From Synechococcus sp. CS-1325 (GTDB lineage Bacteria > Cyanobacteriota > Cyanobacteriia > PCC-6307 > Cyanobiaceae): a DNA stretch of 47,240 nt. Below, in pieces: positions 34,814 through 43,316 of the stretch; position 1 is the first letter of the stretch, and each line of letters begins with the position of its first letter. The notes beneath the pieces were generated by a model. That model was given only the letters and a program-made list of their open reading frames with translations. It searched no databases and was not told the origin of the DNA. Made by a program: the position numbers and the translations under genes. The DNA lies in assembly GCA_025128135.1 (NCBI GenBank), contig JAHLYW010000038.1, forward strand, positions 1 through 47,240. The letters run 5' to 3'.

Positions 34814-35041
34814 ATGGCCGAAACTCCCACCGCCGCGATCAAGAAGGGCTCCCTGGTGAAGGTGAATGCGGCCGCCTATGCCGGCAGCCTCGAAGCGGCG
34901 GCCAGCGACCCCACACCGCCTGCTTATCTGTTCGAAGGGCCCGGCGAAGTGCTGGCGATCAAGGGCGATTACGCCCAGCTGCACTGGAGCCTGCCGGTAC
35001 CCGACATCTGGCTCCGGCTGAATCAGCTCGAAACCTTCTGA
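34814..35041 (+). CDS. ndhO: NAD(P)H-quinone oxidoreductase subunit O
   Basis: NdhO is a small cyanobacterial/plant subunit at the membrane-to-soluble junction of the NDH-1 complex. The 75-residue product has KKGSLVKVNAAAYAGSLEA at the start and PAYLFEGPGEVLAIKGDYAQ with WLRLNQLETF at the end, which fits the family well. It stands alone, divergent from the antiporter gene and convergent with the J-domain gene. Confidence 0.92.
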   Translation: MAETPTAAIKKGSLVKVNAAAYAGSLEAAASDPTPPAYLFEGPGEVLAIKGDYAQLHWSLPVPDIWLRLNQLETF

Positions 35042-35057
35042 GCCTGATCCCCGCGCC

Positions 35058-35747
35058 TCAGAGTTCCAGGCGGCGGCGCTCCTGCTGCAGAAGGCTGCGG
35101 CGGTGCTTGGCTTCACGCAGCATTTCGCGGCCATCCCTGAGGTAGCTGTCCACATAGCCCATGGTGTAGCGCTCCAGTTCAGCCAGGGCATCCTGCACCT
35201 GGCTGAGGCAGTGGTAGAGGCTGAGGCCGAATCCCTTGGCGGCGGCAGGACAGGCCAGGGAACGGAACAGGGCCTCCACCTTTTCGAGTTTGGCTTTGCT
35301 CTGGGCCAGAAAAACGCAGAAGGCCTCCATCAGGGCGTCGTCGTAGGGATCGGCCGAGAGGGCCCGCAACTGGGCGGGGAAGGGGTTGATCACCTGGGCG
35401 AGCAGACGATCGATCGGGCCGTAGACCTGCTGCAGCCAGGCAACCAGTTCGCTGTCCCTGGAGCGCCCGCGCTGACGCATTGGCACGGCGGGAATAGCGG
35501 CCACGAAGCCGGCACGCTCGGCGTCGTAGTGGCGGCGCTGCTCCGCATCGCCCAGCACCGCCCAGGCCTCGTTGAGGGCCAGGATCACGGTGGCATCACC
35601 GCCGGCATCGGGGTGATGCCGTTTGACCAGGGCGCGATAGGCCGCCTTGATCGCGGCGGCACTGGAGCCGGGCGCCACCCCCAGAACGGCATAGAGCTCT
35701 GGCTTGGTGGAAGGCACCAGCGACGCACCGAACAGGCACACCATCAT
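35058..35747 (-). CDS. J-domain protein
   Basis: A protein of about 229 residues with an N-terminal J domain: PELYAVLGVAPGSSAAAIKA, the HPD triad in KRHHPDAGGD and LNEAWAVLGDAEQRRHYD. The HPD motif lets it stimulate a DnaK partner. The C-terminal 130 residues are helical and typical of the cyanobacterial members; they may recognise clients but no zinc finger or DnaJ C-domain is present. The ATG pair at 35747/35744 is a plausible start; the frame extends to 35879 through the porin terminator. Confidence 0.82.
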   Translation of the reverse strand: MMVCLFGASLVPSTKPELYAVLGVAPGSSAAAIKAAYRALVKRHHPDAGGDATVILALNEAWAVLGDAEQRRHYDAERAGFVAAIPAVPMRQRGRSRDSELVAWLQQVYGPIDRLLAQVINPFPAQLRALSADPYDDALMEAFCVFLAQSKAKLEKVEALFRSLACPAAAKGFGLSLYHCLSQVQDALAELERYTMGYVDSYLRDGREMLREAKHRRSLLQQERRRLEL

Positions 35748-35784
35748 CGCCACGGGCCGGGCCGGAAGGCAGTGATCAGCCAGC

Positions 35785-35808
35785 AAAAAACCCCCGTTGC
35801 CGGGGGTT
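35785..35808 (-). terminator. Intrinsic terminator of the first porin gene
   Basis: AACCCCCG and CGGGGGTT form an 8-bp stem with a 4-base loop; on the minus strand the stem is followed by a run of six T. It lies 30 bases after the stop of the porin gene at 35839. Confidence 0.85.
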
Positions 35809-35838
35809 GCTGGTGTGTGAGGAGCTTGGGGCCGTGAA

Positions 35839-37530
35839 TCAGAACCGGAAGGTGGTCTGAACCAGGCCGCCGAACACATTGAAGGTGTCGTCGCTGCCGG
35901 TGTTCTGGCCCAGGGGACGGCTCAGGTAGAAGATCGCCGGGGTAACCGAGATGTTGTCGGAAACCCGGAAGCGATACCACCATTCCCAGACGTAGTTGCC
36001 ATCGTCGGGGGTGGTGTTGGCGTTGTCGTTGGTGCCACGAGACAACTGGGTGGCGAAGGTGCCCTGACCAACGGCCATGCCGGCGGCATTGCCCTTGGCA
36101 AACACATCACTCCACTGCAGACCGGCGAACCAGCTCTGAGACTGAGTGACGTAGGGCTGTACGAACTCAGCGCCGGTGGTCCTGGTGTCGTTGCCCGAAA
36201 GGGTGTTGATACCCCAACCCACACTCAGAGATGGAACGAAGCCGGGCTTCTTGGGTTGCCAGTAGGCGTTGACGGCGAAGTTGTTGGAATCGCCGTTGGC
36301 CAGGAAGGAGCTGTTCGAGGCAGCGAAGCCCGTGCTGCGCCGGAAGTTGGTGGCGGCCTGGCCGTAGCGGTAAGCCAGGGAGATGTTCCACTGGGGAGCC
36401 GTGTAGTTCAGCTGGGCCAGGAAGTTGCCGCGGGAGCAATCAGCACCGATGCCGCCTTCACCACCGGAGCAGGCAAACGGATTGCCTTCATAAACAGTGC
36501 CCACGTTGCCCGTCTGAGCCACGTAACTGGCACCGAAACTGAAGGCGCCTTGCCCCTTCTTGACGTTCTGCTTCCAGATGCCTGCGAGCAGGGAACCAGT
36601 GGCCTTGTTATAGACACCCGGTGCACCGTGAACGGAGAAGTAATCAAGGATGTTGGCGTTGTAAACCGAGGGGTTAACAGCCAGCGACTCAGTGTTCCGG
36701 GCCTTGGGACCAACAATGAAGCTGAACTCCTTACCAACGGGGAAGCGGTAGTAGAGACGATCAATGCCAACCCCATCAGAGCCGCCAAAGCCGTTGCTGG
36801 ACTTGTCGAGGTTGGTCAGGTTGACCGGATCACCACTGCCTGCACCGAAGGCATTGGCGAAGTTGCCGGAACGCAGCCGGGTGTAAAGCAGGTCCTTGCC
36901 GGTGAAGCTGGTCAGCAGATTGAGGCGGACGTCGTAGCTGAAGGTGGTAGCACCATTCGCCTGGTTATACCGGTCTGACGTGTTCCTGCCCAAACCAGTG
37001 GGTACGCCAGCAATAGGGCCGTTGCGATCACCACCAGCGCTGAGGGCGCCAAGCACGAAGTTGGCCTCACCCTGGAGCTTGGTGGTGGTGGAGAACTGGC
37101 TGGCTTCGAGTTCACCCACCTTGGCCTCAAGGCCATCGACCCGGCCCTTGAGCACGGCGAGTTCGGCCTCGAACTCCTTCATCAACCGGCGCAATTCGTC
37201 GGTCACCTCGGTGATCCGATCAAGGCAGGCGTTGAGCAGAGCGGCGGCTTCCCAGCGGCTCAGCGGCTGCTTGCCGCGGAAGGTGCCATCGGGATAACCA
37301 GCCACGCAACCATATTGCTCAACCAGGTTGGAGAGGGCCTGATAGGCCCACTCGGTGGGTTGAACATCGGAGAACTGGCTGATGCTGGTGACCTGGTTCT
37401 GGCTTTTGGCCGAAGCAGGCCGGGCATACTTGTTGATGCCATCAAGATTGAGATCTGCGGCGGAAGCGGCCAGGGGACTGAACATCCCAAGGGCCACAGG
37501 CGCCAGCAGGAGCTGCTGGAACGGTTTCAT
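35839..37530 (-). CDS. SLH-domain outer membrane porin (iron-uptake porin type), copy 1
   Basis: A 563-residue cyanobacterial porin of the SOM/OprB-like group. It has a signal peptide ending AASAAD, an SLH domain (FSDVQPTEWAYQALSNL and GYPDGTFRGKQPLSRWEAA), a coiled coil (DELRRLMKEFEAELAVLKGR) and a beta-barrel ending in a Phe (TFRF). The SLH part is known to hold the outer membrane to the peptidoglycan. Ions and small solutes probably pass; the iron role is by family name only. The barrel has one Cys pair region (FACSGGEGGIGADCSRG). Its neighbour at 37843 is a clear paralogue on the same strand. Confidence 0.92.
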   Translation of the reverse strand: MKPFQQLLLAPVALGMFSPLAASAADLNLDGINKYARPASAKSQNQVTSISQFSDVQPTEWAYQALSNLVEQYGCVAGYPDGTFRGKQPLSRWEAAALLNACLDRITEVTDELRRLMKEFEAELAVLKGRVDGLEAKVGELEASQFSTTTKLQGEANFVLGALSAGGDRNGPIAGVPTGLGRNTSDRYNQANGATTFSYDVRLNLLTSFTGKDLLYTRLRSGNFANAFGAGSGDPVNLTNLDKSSNGFGGSDGVGIDRLYYRFPVGKEFSFIVGPKARNTESLAVNPSVYNANILDYFSVHGAPGVYNKATGSLLAGIWKQNVKKGQGAFSFGASYVAQTGNVGTVYEGNPFACSGGEGGIGADCSRGNFLAQLNYTAPQWNISLAYRYGQAATNFRRSTGFAASNSSFLANGDSNNFAVNAYWQPKKPGFVPSLSVGWGINTLSGNDTRTTGAEFVQPYVTQSQSWFAGLQWSDVFAKGNAAGMAVGQGTFATQLSRGTNDNANTTPDDGNYVWEWWYRFRVSDNISVTPAIFYLSRPLGQNTGSDDTFNVFGGLVQTTFRF

Positions 37531-37561
37531 TGGATCCTCACACCAATTGAGGGGGCTTCCA

Positions 37562-37709
37562 TTGGAAGCTGCGCAAAGTGTATCGGATGCGGCCTCTTGA
37601 AACCATCAAAATAGAACTGGCTGATGTATCGCAGGATACGCCAACTTGCCACAGCCAGGTTGCGTCATCAAGGCCCAATCCAGAGCGAGACAGGCAAACG
37701 AACAGACAC
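37562..37709 (-). promoter_or_regulatory. Upstream region of the first porin gene
   Basis: The 180 bases before the porin start hold an inverted repeat GTATC-GCAG-GATAC (37626-37639) and an A/T-rich stretch TACACTTTGCGC near the start. The phrase CTTTGCGC recurs upstream of the second porin. No convincing -35/-10 pair could be fixed. Confidence 0.3.
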
Positions 37710-37736
37710 AAAAAAGCCGCAACAAGAAGCTGCGGC
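37710..37736 (-). terminator. Intrinsic terminator downstream of the second porin
   Basis: GCCGCA and TGCGGC form a 6-bp stem with a 9-base loop; on the minus strand six T follow. It lies 107 bases after the stop of the second porin and should end its transcript ahead of the first porin. Confidence 0.75.
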
Positions 37737-37789
37737 CTTGGGAACAAGAGTGCAAACGTTCAGCTCTGAATGAGCTTGAAGAAAAGAAT

Positions 37790-37820
37790 CCTGGCTGATG
37801 AGTGTGAGGGATCAGCCAGG
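37790..37820 (-). terminator. Hairpin directly after the second porin
   Basis: CCTGGCTGAT and ATCAGCCAGG form a perfect 10-bp stem with an 11-base loop, 22 bases after the stop at 37843. The minus-strand tail is ATTCTTTTCTTC, a weak T-run, so it may be a first terminator or an mRNA-stabilising hairpin before the stronger one at 37710. Confidence 0.55.
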
Positions 37821-37842
37821 TTTCCTGTTTGTTGCTGATAGA

Positions 37843-39444
37843 TCAGAACTTGAAGGTGGTCTTGAGCAGACCGCCGAAGTTGTTCAGATCAGGCCTGTTG
37901 TTGGAACCAAAGGAACCATCCTGGCCAAGGGGAGCGCTGAGGTAGTAGATCGCAGGCGTCACACTGATGTTGTCAGTGACCTGGAACTTGTACCACCACT
38001 CCCAGGCAAATTGACCATCCCGAGGATCAATGGTGGAATCACCACTGGTCTGGGTGAGGAAGGTGGGTTGACCCACAGCCATGCCCGCGGCATTGCCCTT
38101 GATGAACACATCGGTCCACTGCAGGCCGACATACCAGGATTGGCTCTGGGCGTCGCCGAAGTCTTCGCCGATGGCACCGGTGCCATTCCCGTAGGTGTAG
38201 GCGTTGATGCCCCAGCCAGCGCTGATCGAGGGAATGAAGCCGGAGTTGGAAGGCTGCCAGTAACCACTGATGCCGACGGAGTTGACGGAGTCAGCGTTCA
38301 GGTAAGCCGTCACTGCCGTGGGGGTGCCGTTGCCGCCGTAGAGGCCAGCCACACCATTGGGGGTGGAGTAGTTGTAAGCCACGGCGAGACCGAAGTTGGT
38401 ACCCGTGTAGGCGATCTGAGCGGTACCGGTCTGCTGGGAGCAATCGTTGCCGATGCCACCGCAGACAGCGAAACGATCATCCGGGGCGCCGACGTTGCCA
38501 TTGGCAGCGACGTAGTTGACGCTGGCACTGAAGCCGCCGCTCTTCCACCACAGACCACCACCAGCGCCGAGGTTGAGGCTGTAGGTGCCGGGGGCGCCGG
38601 CATAGGTGAAGATGTCGAGAACGGTGTCAGCTGGGTACACACTGGGCCAGACAGCCAGCATGTCGTCCTGACGGACCCGGGGACCGGCTGTGACGGTGAA
38701 GGAACTGCCGACCGGGAACTGATAGAAGAGCCGGTTGATCATGACGGAGTCAGGACCGGGAGGGCCCTCGAAGCCCACTTCCAGCGCGTTCAGGCCTACG
38801 ACGGGCGCACCGAAGGGGCTGTCACCGAAGTTACCGGCGCGCAGGCGGGTGCGGAGCAGGTCCTTGCCGGTGAAGCTGGTGTCCAGGTCGAGCCGCAGGT
38901 CGTAGTTGAAAGCAGTGGAGCCCTGGAGGGCCTGGGCTGCGTCCACTCGGCCGCTGTCACCGCCGTAGGAGTTGGCGCCGATCACGAAGGTGGCCGTACC
39001 TTTCAGCTTGGTGGTGGTGGAGAACTGATTGGCCTCCAGCTCACCCACTTTGGCTTCAAGGCCATCGACGCGGCCCTTCAGCACGGCCAGCTCGGTTTCG
39101 AACTCCTTCATCAGGCGACGGAGTTCGTCGGTCACCTCAGTGATCCGGTCGAGGCAGGCGTTGAGAAGGGCGGCAGCTTCCCAGCGGCTCAGCGGCTTCT
39201 TGCCACGGAAGGTGCCATCGGGATAGCCAGCCACGCAGCCATAACGCTCCACCAGGTTGGAGAGCGCCTGGTAGGCCCACTCGGTGGGCTGCACATCGGA
39301 GAACTGGGTGATGCTGGTGACCTGCTCTTCAGAGCCGGCGTACTTGTTGACGCCGTCAATGTTGAGCTCGGAGGCCGAAACGGCCATGGGGGCGAGCAGA
39401 CCGAGGGCTGCCGGCGCCAGCAGCAGTTGCTGGAAAAGTTTCAT
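37843..39444 (-). CDS. SLH-domain outer membrane porin, copy 2
   Basis: A 533-residue paralogue of the porin at 35839. Signal peptide, SLH domain and coiled coil are nearly identical to copy 1 (for example the shared phrases FSDVQPTEWAYQALSNLVE and KGRVDGLEAKVGELEA), while the barrel differs much more and ends LKTTFKF. This suggests duplication with the anchor part kept alike and the pore part free to change. ATG at 39444 is used, before MKLFQQLLLAPAALG. It is divergent from the glycosyltransferase gene at 39507 with only 62 bases between starts. Confidence 0.92.
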   Translation of the reverse strand: MKLFQQLLLAPAALGLLAPMAVSASELNIDGVNKYAGSEEQVTSITQFSDVQPTEWAYQALSNLVERYGCVAGYPDGTFRGKKPLSRWEAAALLNACLDRITEVTDELRRLMKEFETELAVLKGRVDGLEAKVGELEANQFSTTTKLKGTATFVIGANSYGGDSGRVDAAQALQGSTAFNYDLRLDLDTSFTGKDLLRTRLRAGNFGDSPFGAPVVGLNALEVGFEGPPGPDSVMINRLFYQFPVGSSFTVTAGPRVRQDDMLAVWPSVYPADTVLDIFTYAGAPGTYSLNLGAGGGLWWKSGGFSASVNYVAANGNVGAPDDRFAVCGGIGNDCSQQTGTAQIAYTGTNFGLAVAYNYSTPNGVAGLYGGNGTPTAVTAYLNADSVNSVGISGYWQPSNSGFIPSISAGWGINAYTYGNGTGAIGEDFGDAQSQSWYVGLQWTDVFIKGNAAGMAVGQPTFLTQTSGDSTIDPRDGQFAWEWWYKFQVTDNISVTPAIYYLSAPLGQDGSFGSNNRPDLNNFGGLLKTTFKF

Positions 39445-39506
39445 GGATTCCTCACACACGAGATGGCGCAAAGCGCACATCACCAGAGTCACTCCAGCGG
39501 GGCTGG

Positions 39507-41756
39507 ATGGCCAAGGGGGTTGTGACAGAAGGCACAACGGCCCAGGGTGCGGATCGGTGCTCCGCACTCCGCCGGGCGGTCAGAGTGTCGGGGCCTCGCC
39601 CCAGGCCCCTGGCCGGTCTTCGGTTTCGCTCGCTTCGGCTCCCGGCTGCAACCACCTGGTGCTGGTGGCTGGCACTCGGCCTGATCTGGCTTGCCTGCAC
39701 CGCTGCCGACCGGCTCTGGCTTCAGCTCGATCAGCGGCTGCCGGCCTGGGATCAGGCCGAATACCTCAACAGTGCCGTCGACCATGGCCGCGCCCTGGGC
39801 CTGCTCCCCGGCGGCGGCTGGGGCGGATGGGGCGCCCTGCTCGATCTCTCCCCCAAGATCCCGCCCCTGGCCAGCCTGGTGAACGGCACGGTGATGGGGA
39901 TGGCCGGCGACAGTCCTGATCAGGCCAGCTGGGCCCTTTCCCTCTGGCAGGCCTTGCTGCTCACCGTGGTGGCCTGCTGGGGCCGGCAGCTGGTCGGGCC
40001 TGGGTTCGGCCTGCTGAGCGCGGCTCTGGTCGGCCTCACCCCTGCCCTGGCCGCCCTGCGGGTGGACTTCACCCTGGATCTCCCGCTCACCGCCGCCGCC
40101 ACGCTGGCGCTCTGGCTGCTGGGCCGCTGGTGCGCACCCGCCCCCAGCGGGGGCCGCTGGGGGCAGTCCCTCGCGGCAGCGGCGGCGATCGCGGCGGCCG
40201 TGCTGGTGAAGCAGAGCGCCCTGCTGGTGCTGGCGCTCCCCTGCCTCTGGGCGATCGGCACTGGCCTGCGCCAGCGGCCGCGGCGCCTGCAGGTGCTGGC
40301 AGCCCTCGCCCTGGTGCTGGCGGCCGTCCTGCCCTGGCTGCATCACAACTGGATCACCACCCTCGGTGGCACCAACCGGGCCGTGATCGAATCGGGGACG
40401 CGGGAGGGGGATCCGGGCCCGTTCAGCCTCGCCAGCCTGCTCTGGTACCCGAAACTCTGGCCCGAGCAACTCGGAATGCCCCTGTTGGCTATCGGAGGGC
40501 TGGGGGGCCTGCTCGCCTGGCTGCGGCGGCGGCTGCGGCGAAGTGGACCCAGCTGCGGCCTGATCGGCTGGGGCTCAGGCTGGGGCTGGCTGCTCGGCTG
40601 CGCCCTGGCCGGCTGGCTCTGCACGAGTCTGAGCCCGAACAAGGATCCGCGGTACATCGCCCCGGTGCTGCCCCTGCTGGTGCTGCTGCTGGCGCGGGGC
40701 TGGTGGAGCCTGCTGCACGGGATCCAGGCGAATGGGATCCAGGCGAACGGGATCCAGACGCGCTGGAGGGGTGCGGCAGCGGCGGCCCTGCTCGGCATCG
40801 GCCTTGCAGGCACAGCGGCCACAACAGCAGTGGCGCGGATTGAGCAGATCGAGGCCCAGCCCGGTTCACCCCTGGTGAGCGTGATCGCGGCGCTGAGGCA
40901 ACAGGTGGCCAACCAGCCGGTCACCGTTGTGGTGATTCCCACCACAGCCTCGCTCAACCAGCACAACGTCAGCAGCTTCGGCCGCCTCAACGGCGGCCAG
41001 ATCCTCGGCCGCGAAATCGGCAAGCGAAAGGAGGAGCACCCCCTCGTGCTCGAGCAGGCCGAGTGGCTGCTGCTCGCCAGTGGCGACCAGGGCACCGAGC
41101 GGAAAGCGTCGCGGCGCCTGAGCCGGGAGGTGCGGCGGGATGGCCGGTTCAGGCGGGTCGGCAGCTGGCCGTGGGACCGCGGCAGGAAGATCGAACTGTG
41201 GCGCCGGCGCGCCGACGCTCCGCCGGCCGGGCGGTTCGACCAGCGCTTCATCGCCCTGGCCAGAGGGATCGAGCAGGGGCCGGCCGGGCTTGGGGCGGTG
41301 TTCGCCGCGATCGGCCCCCAGCACCAGCTCGATGGCCACTTTCTCTATCAGCGCCGGGTGAACGCCTGGGCCAGGGCCCGACTGGAGCGGAATCAATCCG
41401 ATCCCGATGCCCTCTGGAGCCTGGGGCTGCTGGCCGTGCTGCGCAACCGGCCCAGCGAAGCGGATGGCTGGTTCAGCCGCCTGGAGCGGCTCGCTCCCAC
41501 CAATCCGTGGCCGAGTGCCTACCGGGCTGTGGTGCTGCTGGCCGACTGGCAGGCCGGCCAGGCCGCCGCCGTGGCGCAGGGCGCCTCCGGACGGTTCGAG
41601 CAGCCCGTGCTCAAGGCCCTGGCCGATCTGGCCGGGGTGTTGAGCGGCGATCTGCGCCGGATTCAGCCGGCCAGACAGTCGCTGCCCCGTGCCATCCGGA
41701 TGGTGCAGGCGGAGCTGGAGGGCGAAGCGGAAAGCGAGACGGAGAGCCCCCAGTAA
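39507..41756 (+). CDS. GT39/PMT-like membrane glycosyltransferase with C-terminal extension
   Basis: A large protein of 749 residues: about ten membrane segments from residue 47 on, with the acidic loop PAWDQAEYLNSAVDHGR that fits the GT-C (PMT, ArnT) active loop, and a long soluble end after about residue 540 with TPR-like phrases (DPDALWSLGLLAVLRNR). GT-C enzymes use polyprenyl-phosphate sugars on the outer face of the membrane. The first 45 residues are Arg-rich without a clear role, so a later start is possible. A 15-bp repeat lies within the gene. First of four similar genes in a row. Confidence 0.75.
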   Translation: MAKGVVTEGTTAQGADRCSALRRAVRVSGPRPRPLAGLRFRSLRLPAATTWCWWLALGLIWLACTAADRLWLQLDQRLPAWDQAEYLNSAVDHGRALGLLPGGGWGGWGALLDLSPKIPPLASLVNGTVMGMAGDSPDQASWALSLWQALLLTVVACWGRQLVGPGFGLLSAALVGLTPALAALRVDFTLDLPLTAAATLALWLLGRWCAPAPSGGRWGQSLAAAAAIAAAVLVKQSALLVLALPCLWAIGTGLRQRPRRLQVLAALALVLAAVLPWLHHNWITTLGGTNRAVIESGTREGDPGPFSLASLLWYPKLWPEQLGMPLLAIGGLGGLLAWLRRRLRRSGPSCGLIGWGSGWGWLLGCALAGWLCTSLSPNKDPRYIAPVLPLLVLLLARGWWSLLHGIQANGIQANGIQTRWRGAAAAALLGIGLAGTAATTAVARIEQIEAQPGSPLVSVIAALRQQVANQPVTVVVIPTTASLNQHNVSSFGRLNGGQILGREIGKRKEEHPLVLEQAEWLLLASGDQGTERKASRRLSREVRRDGRFRRVGSWPWDRGRKIELWRRRADAPPAGRFDQRFIALARGIEQGPAGLGAVFAAIGPQHQLDGHFLYQRRVNAWARARLERNQSDPDALWSLGLLAVLRNRPSEADGWFSRLERLAPTNPWPSAYRAVVLLADWQAGQAAAVAQGASGRFEQPVLKALADLAGVLSGDLRRIQPARQSLPRAIRMVQAELEGEAESETESPQ
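40719..40759 (+). repeat. 15-bp in-frame tandem repeat
   Basis: GGGATCCAGGCGAAT (or C) is repeated about 2.7 times and encodes GIQAN-GIQAN-GIQT in a loop of the membrane protein. The unit is a multiple of three, so copy changes would keep the frame. Confidence 0.8.
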
Positions 41757-41781
41757 CCTCCTGCCCACTACCCCCTCAACG

Positions 41782-43311
41782 ATGCCCGCCGCTGATCCCG
41801 CACCGCCCGGGCGGGGCGCCGCCGGCCTCCCCCTCTGGCTTCCCCTGCTGACGGGGCTCGCCCTCCGGCTGGTTCAGATCCAGGCACCGATCCTGGGGGT
41901 CCACAGCTGGCGTCAGGCCGACACGGCCGCGATGGCCCGCAATTTCGCCGAGCAGGGGATGCATGTCCTGCTGCCCCAGATCGACTGGGCCGGAGCGGGC
42001 AGCGGCGTGGTGGAAGCGGAGTTTCCGCTCTATCCCTACGCGGTGGCATTGCTCTATCGCCTCTTCGGGGTGCGGGAGTGGCTGGCCCGGGGGGTTTCGG
42101 TGGCCCTGAGCGTGCTGACGATCTGGCTGCTGATCCGAATCGGGCGGCGGCTCGTGGGCGCCAGGGCGGGCTGGTGGGGAGGGATGGCGGCGGCCGTGCT
42201 GCCGATCCCGGTGTTCTATGGCCGCACCGTGCAGCCGGAAGCCACCCTGCTCTTCCTGGCCGCCCTCTGCCTGGAGCGGTTCCTGGCCTGGCTGGAGCGG
42301 GATGATCCACTCCCGTTGCTGCTGAGCTGGCTCGCCTTCAGTGCTGCCTGCCTGATCAAGGTGTTGCCCTTCCTCTGGCTGGGGGTGCCGCTGCTGTGGC
42401 TGTGGGGCTCCCGGCGGAGCTGGCGCGTGCTGCGGCAGCCAGGCACCTGGCTGTTTCCCCTGGCCGCCGCCGCGGTGACGGCCCTCTGGTACTGGCACGC
42501 CCATCGACTGGGCCAGGCCAGTGGCCTCAGCTTCGGCTTCTGGGGCGGGGAAGCCAACCGCTACAGCTGGCGCGACCTGCTCGGGCCCGGCTACTGGCTG
42601 GGTCTGGCCATCAGGATCACGGTCCGGAACCTGGCGGTGCTGGGGCTGCCCCTGCTGGTGCTGGGGCTGCTGGGCCTGGGCCGCATCCCGGACCGCGAGC
42701 AGCGAACCCAGGCCCTGGTGCTGCCGATCGGGCTCGGGGCCGTCCTGGCCGCCGGAGCCCTGGCACCTGAGAGCAGTGCCGTGCACGAGTACTACCAGTT
42801 GCCGCTCACCCTGTTCGCCGCCCCCCTGATCGGCCTCGGCTGGGTGCGACTCCAGCAGGGAGCCCTGCCCTGGCTGCGCGGCAGGGGCTGGATCCTGCTG
42901 ATCCTGCTGCCCCTGGTCAGCCTTACCGTGCTGACGATCGACTACTGGAGCCGCGAAAACACGGCCGGATCGCCGACCCTGGCCCTTGCCGAGCGGATCC
43001 GAAAGGCCACGCCCCCTGAAGCCAGGGTCGTGGTGGCCAGCGGTTCGGATCCCACCGTTCTCTATCTGGCCCACCGCAAAGGCTGGCTGGTCTCCCCGGC
43101 AGGCCTGATCAAACGCAGCCCAGAGGAATGGCGGCAACGCGGTGCCGCGGCCCTGGCCGGCAGCTTCCAGCAGATCGAAAGCTTCAGACCCTTCGAGAAC
43201 GGCCCAGCCAAAACCAGGCTGCGCAGCTGGGTCTGCGCCCATGCCGGAGACTGTGGAGCGGATTCGAGCTTTCTGATCCCGCTGGGCCCGATCGAGCCCG
43301 CCCGCCGCTGA
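41782..43311 (+). CDS. GT39/PMT-like membrane glycosyltransferase
   Basis: A 509-residue protein with about ten membrane segments. The loop GVHSWRQADTAAMARNF after the first segment is the usual PMT_2-type signature with the active Asp. A soluble tail with HAGDCGADSSF ends the protein. The Leu/Trp-rich core is as expected for GT-C enzymes. Donor and acceptor are unknown. It follows the first GT gene by 25 bases and is followed by the third after 5 bases, so all lie in one transcript. Confidence 0.8.
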   Translation: MPAADPAPPGRGAAGLPLWLPLLTGLALRLVQIQAPILGVHSWRQADTAAMARNFAEQGMHVLLPQIDWAGAGSGVVEAEFPLYPYAVALLYRLFGVREWLARGVSVALSVLTIWLLIRIGRRLVGARAGWWGGMAAAVLPIPVFYGRTVQPEATLLFLAALCLERFLAWLERDDPLPLLLSWLAFSAACLIKVLPFLWLGVPLLWLWGSRRSWRVLRQPGTWLFPLAAAAVTALWYWHAHRLGQASGLSFGFWGGEANRYSWRDLLGPGYWLGLAIRITVRNLAVLGLPLLVLGLLGLGRIPDREQRTQALVLPIGLGAVLAAGALAPESSAVHEYYQLPLTLFAAPLIGLGWVRLQQGALPWLRGRGWILLILLPLVSLTVLTIDYWSRENTAGSPTLALAERIRKATPPEARVVVASGSDPTVLYLAHRKGWLVSPAGLIKRSPEEWRQRGAAALAGSFQQIESFRPFENGPAKTRLRSWVCAHAGDCGADSSFLIPLGPIEPARR

Positions 43312-43316
43312 ATCCG

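Noticed and set aside
37798..39525. Long plus-strand open frame (575 codons)
   Set aside because: Shadow of the second porin gene.
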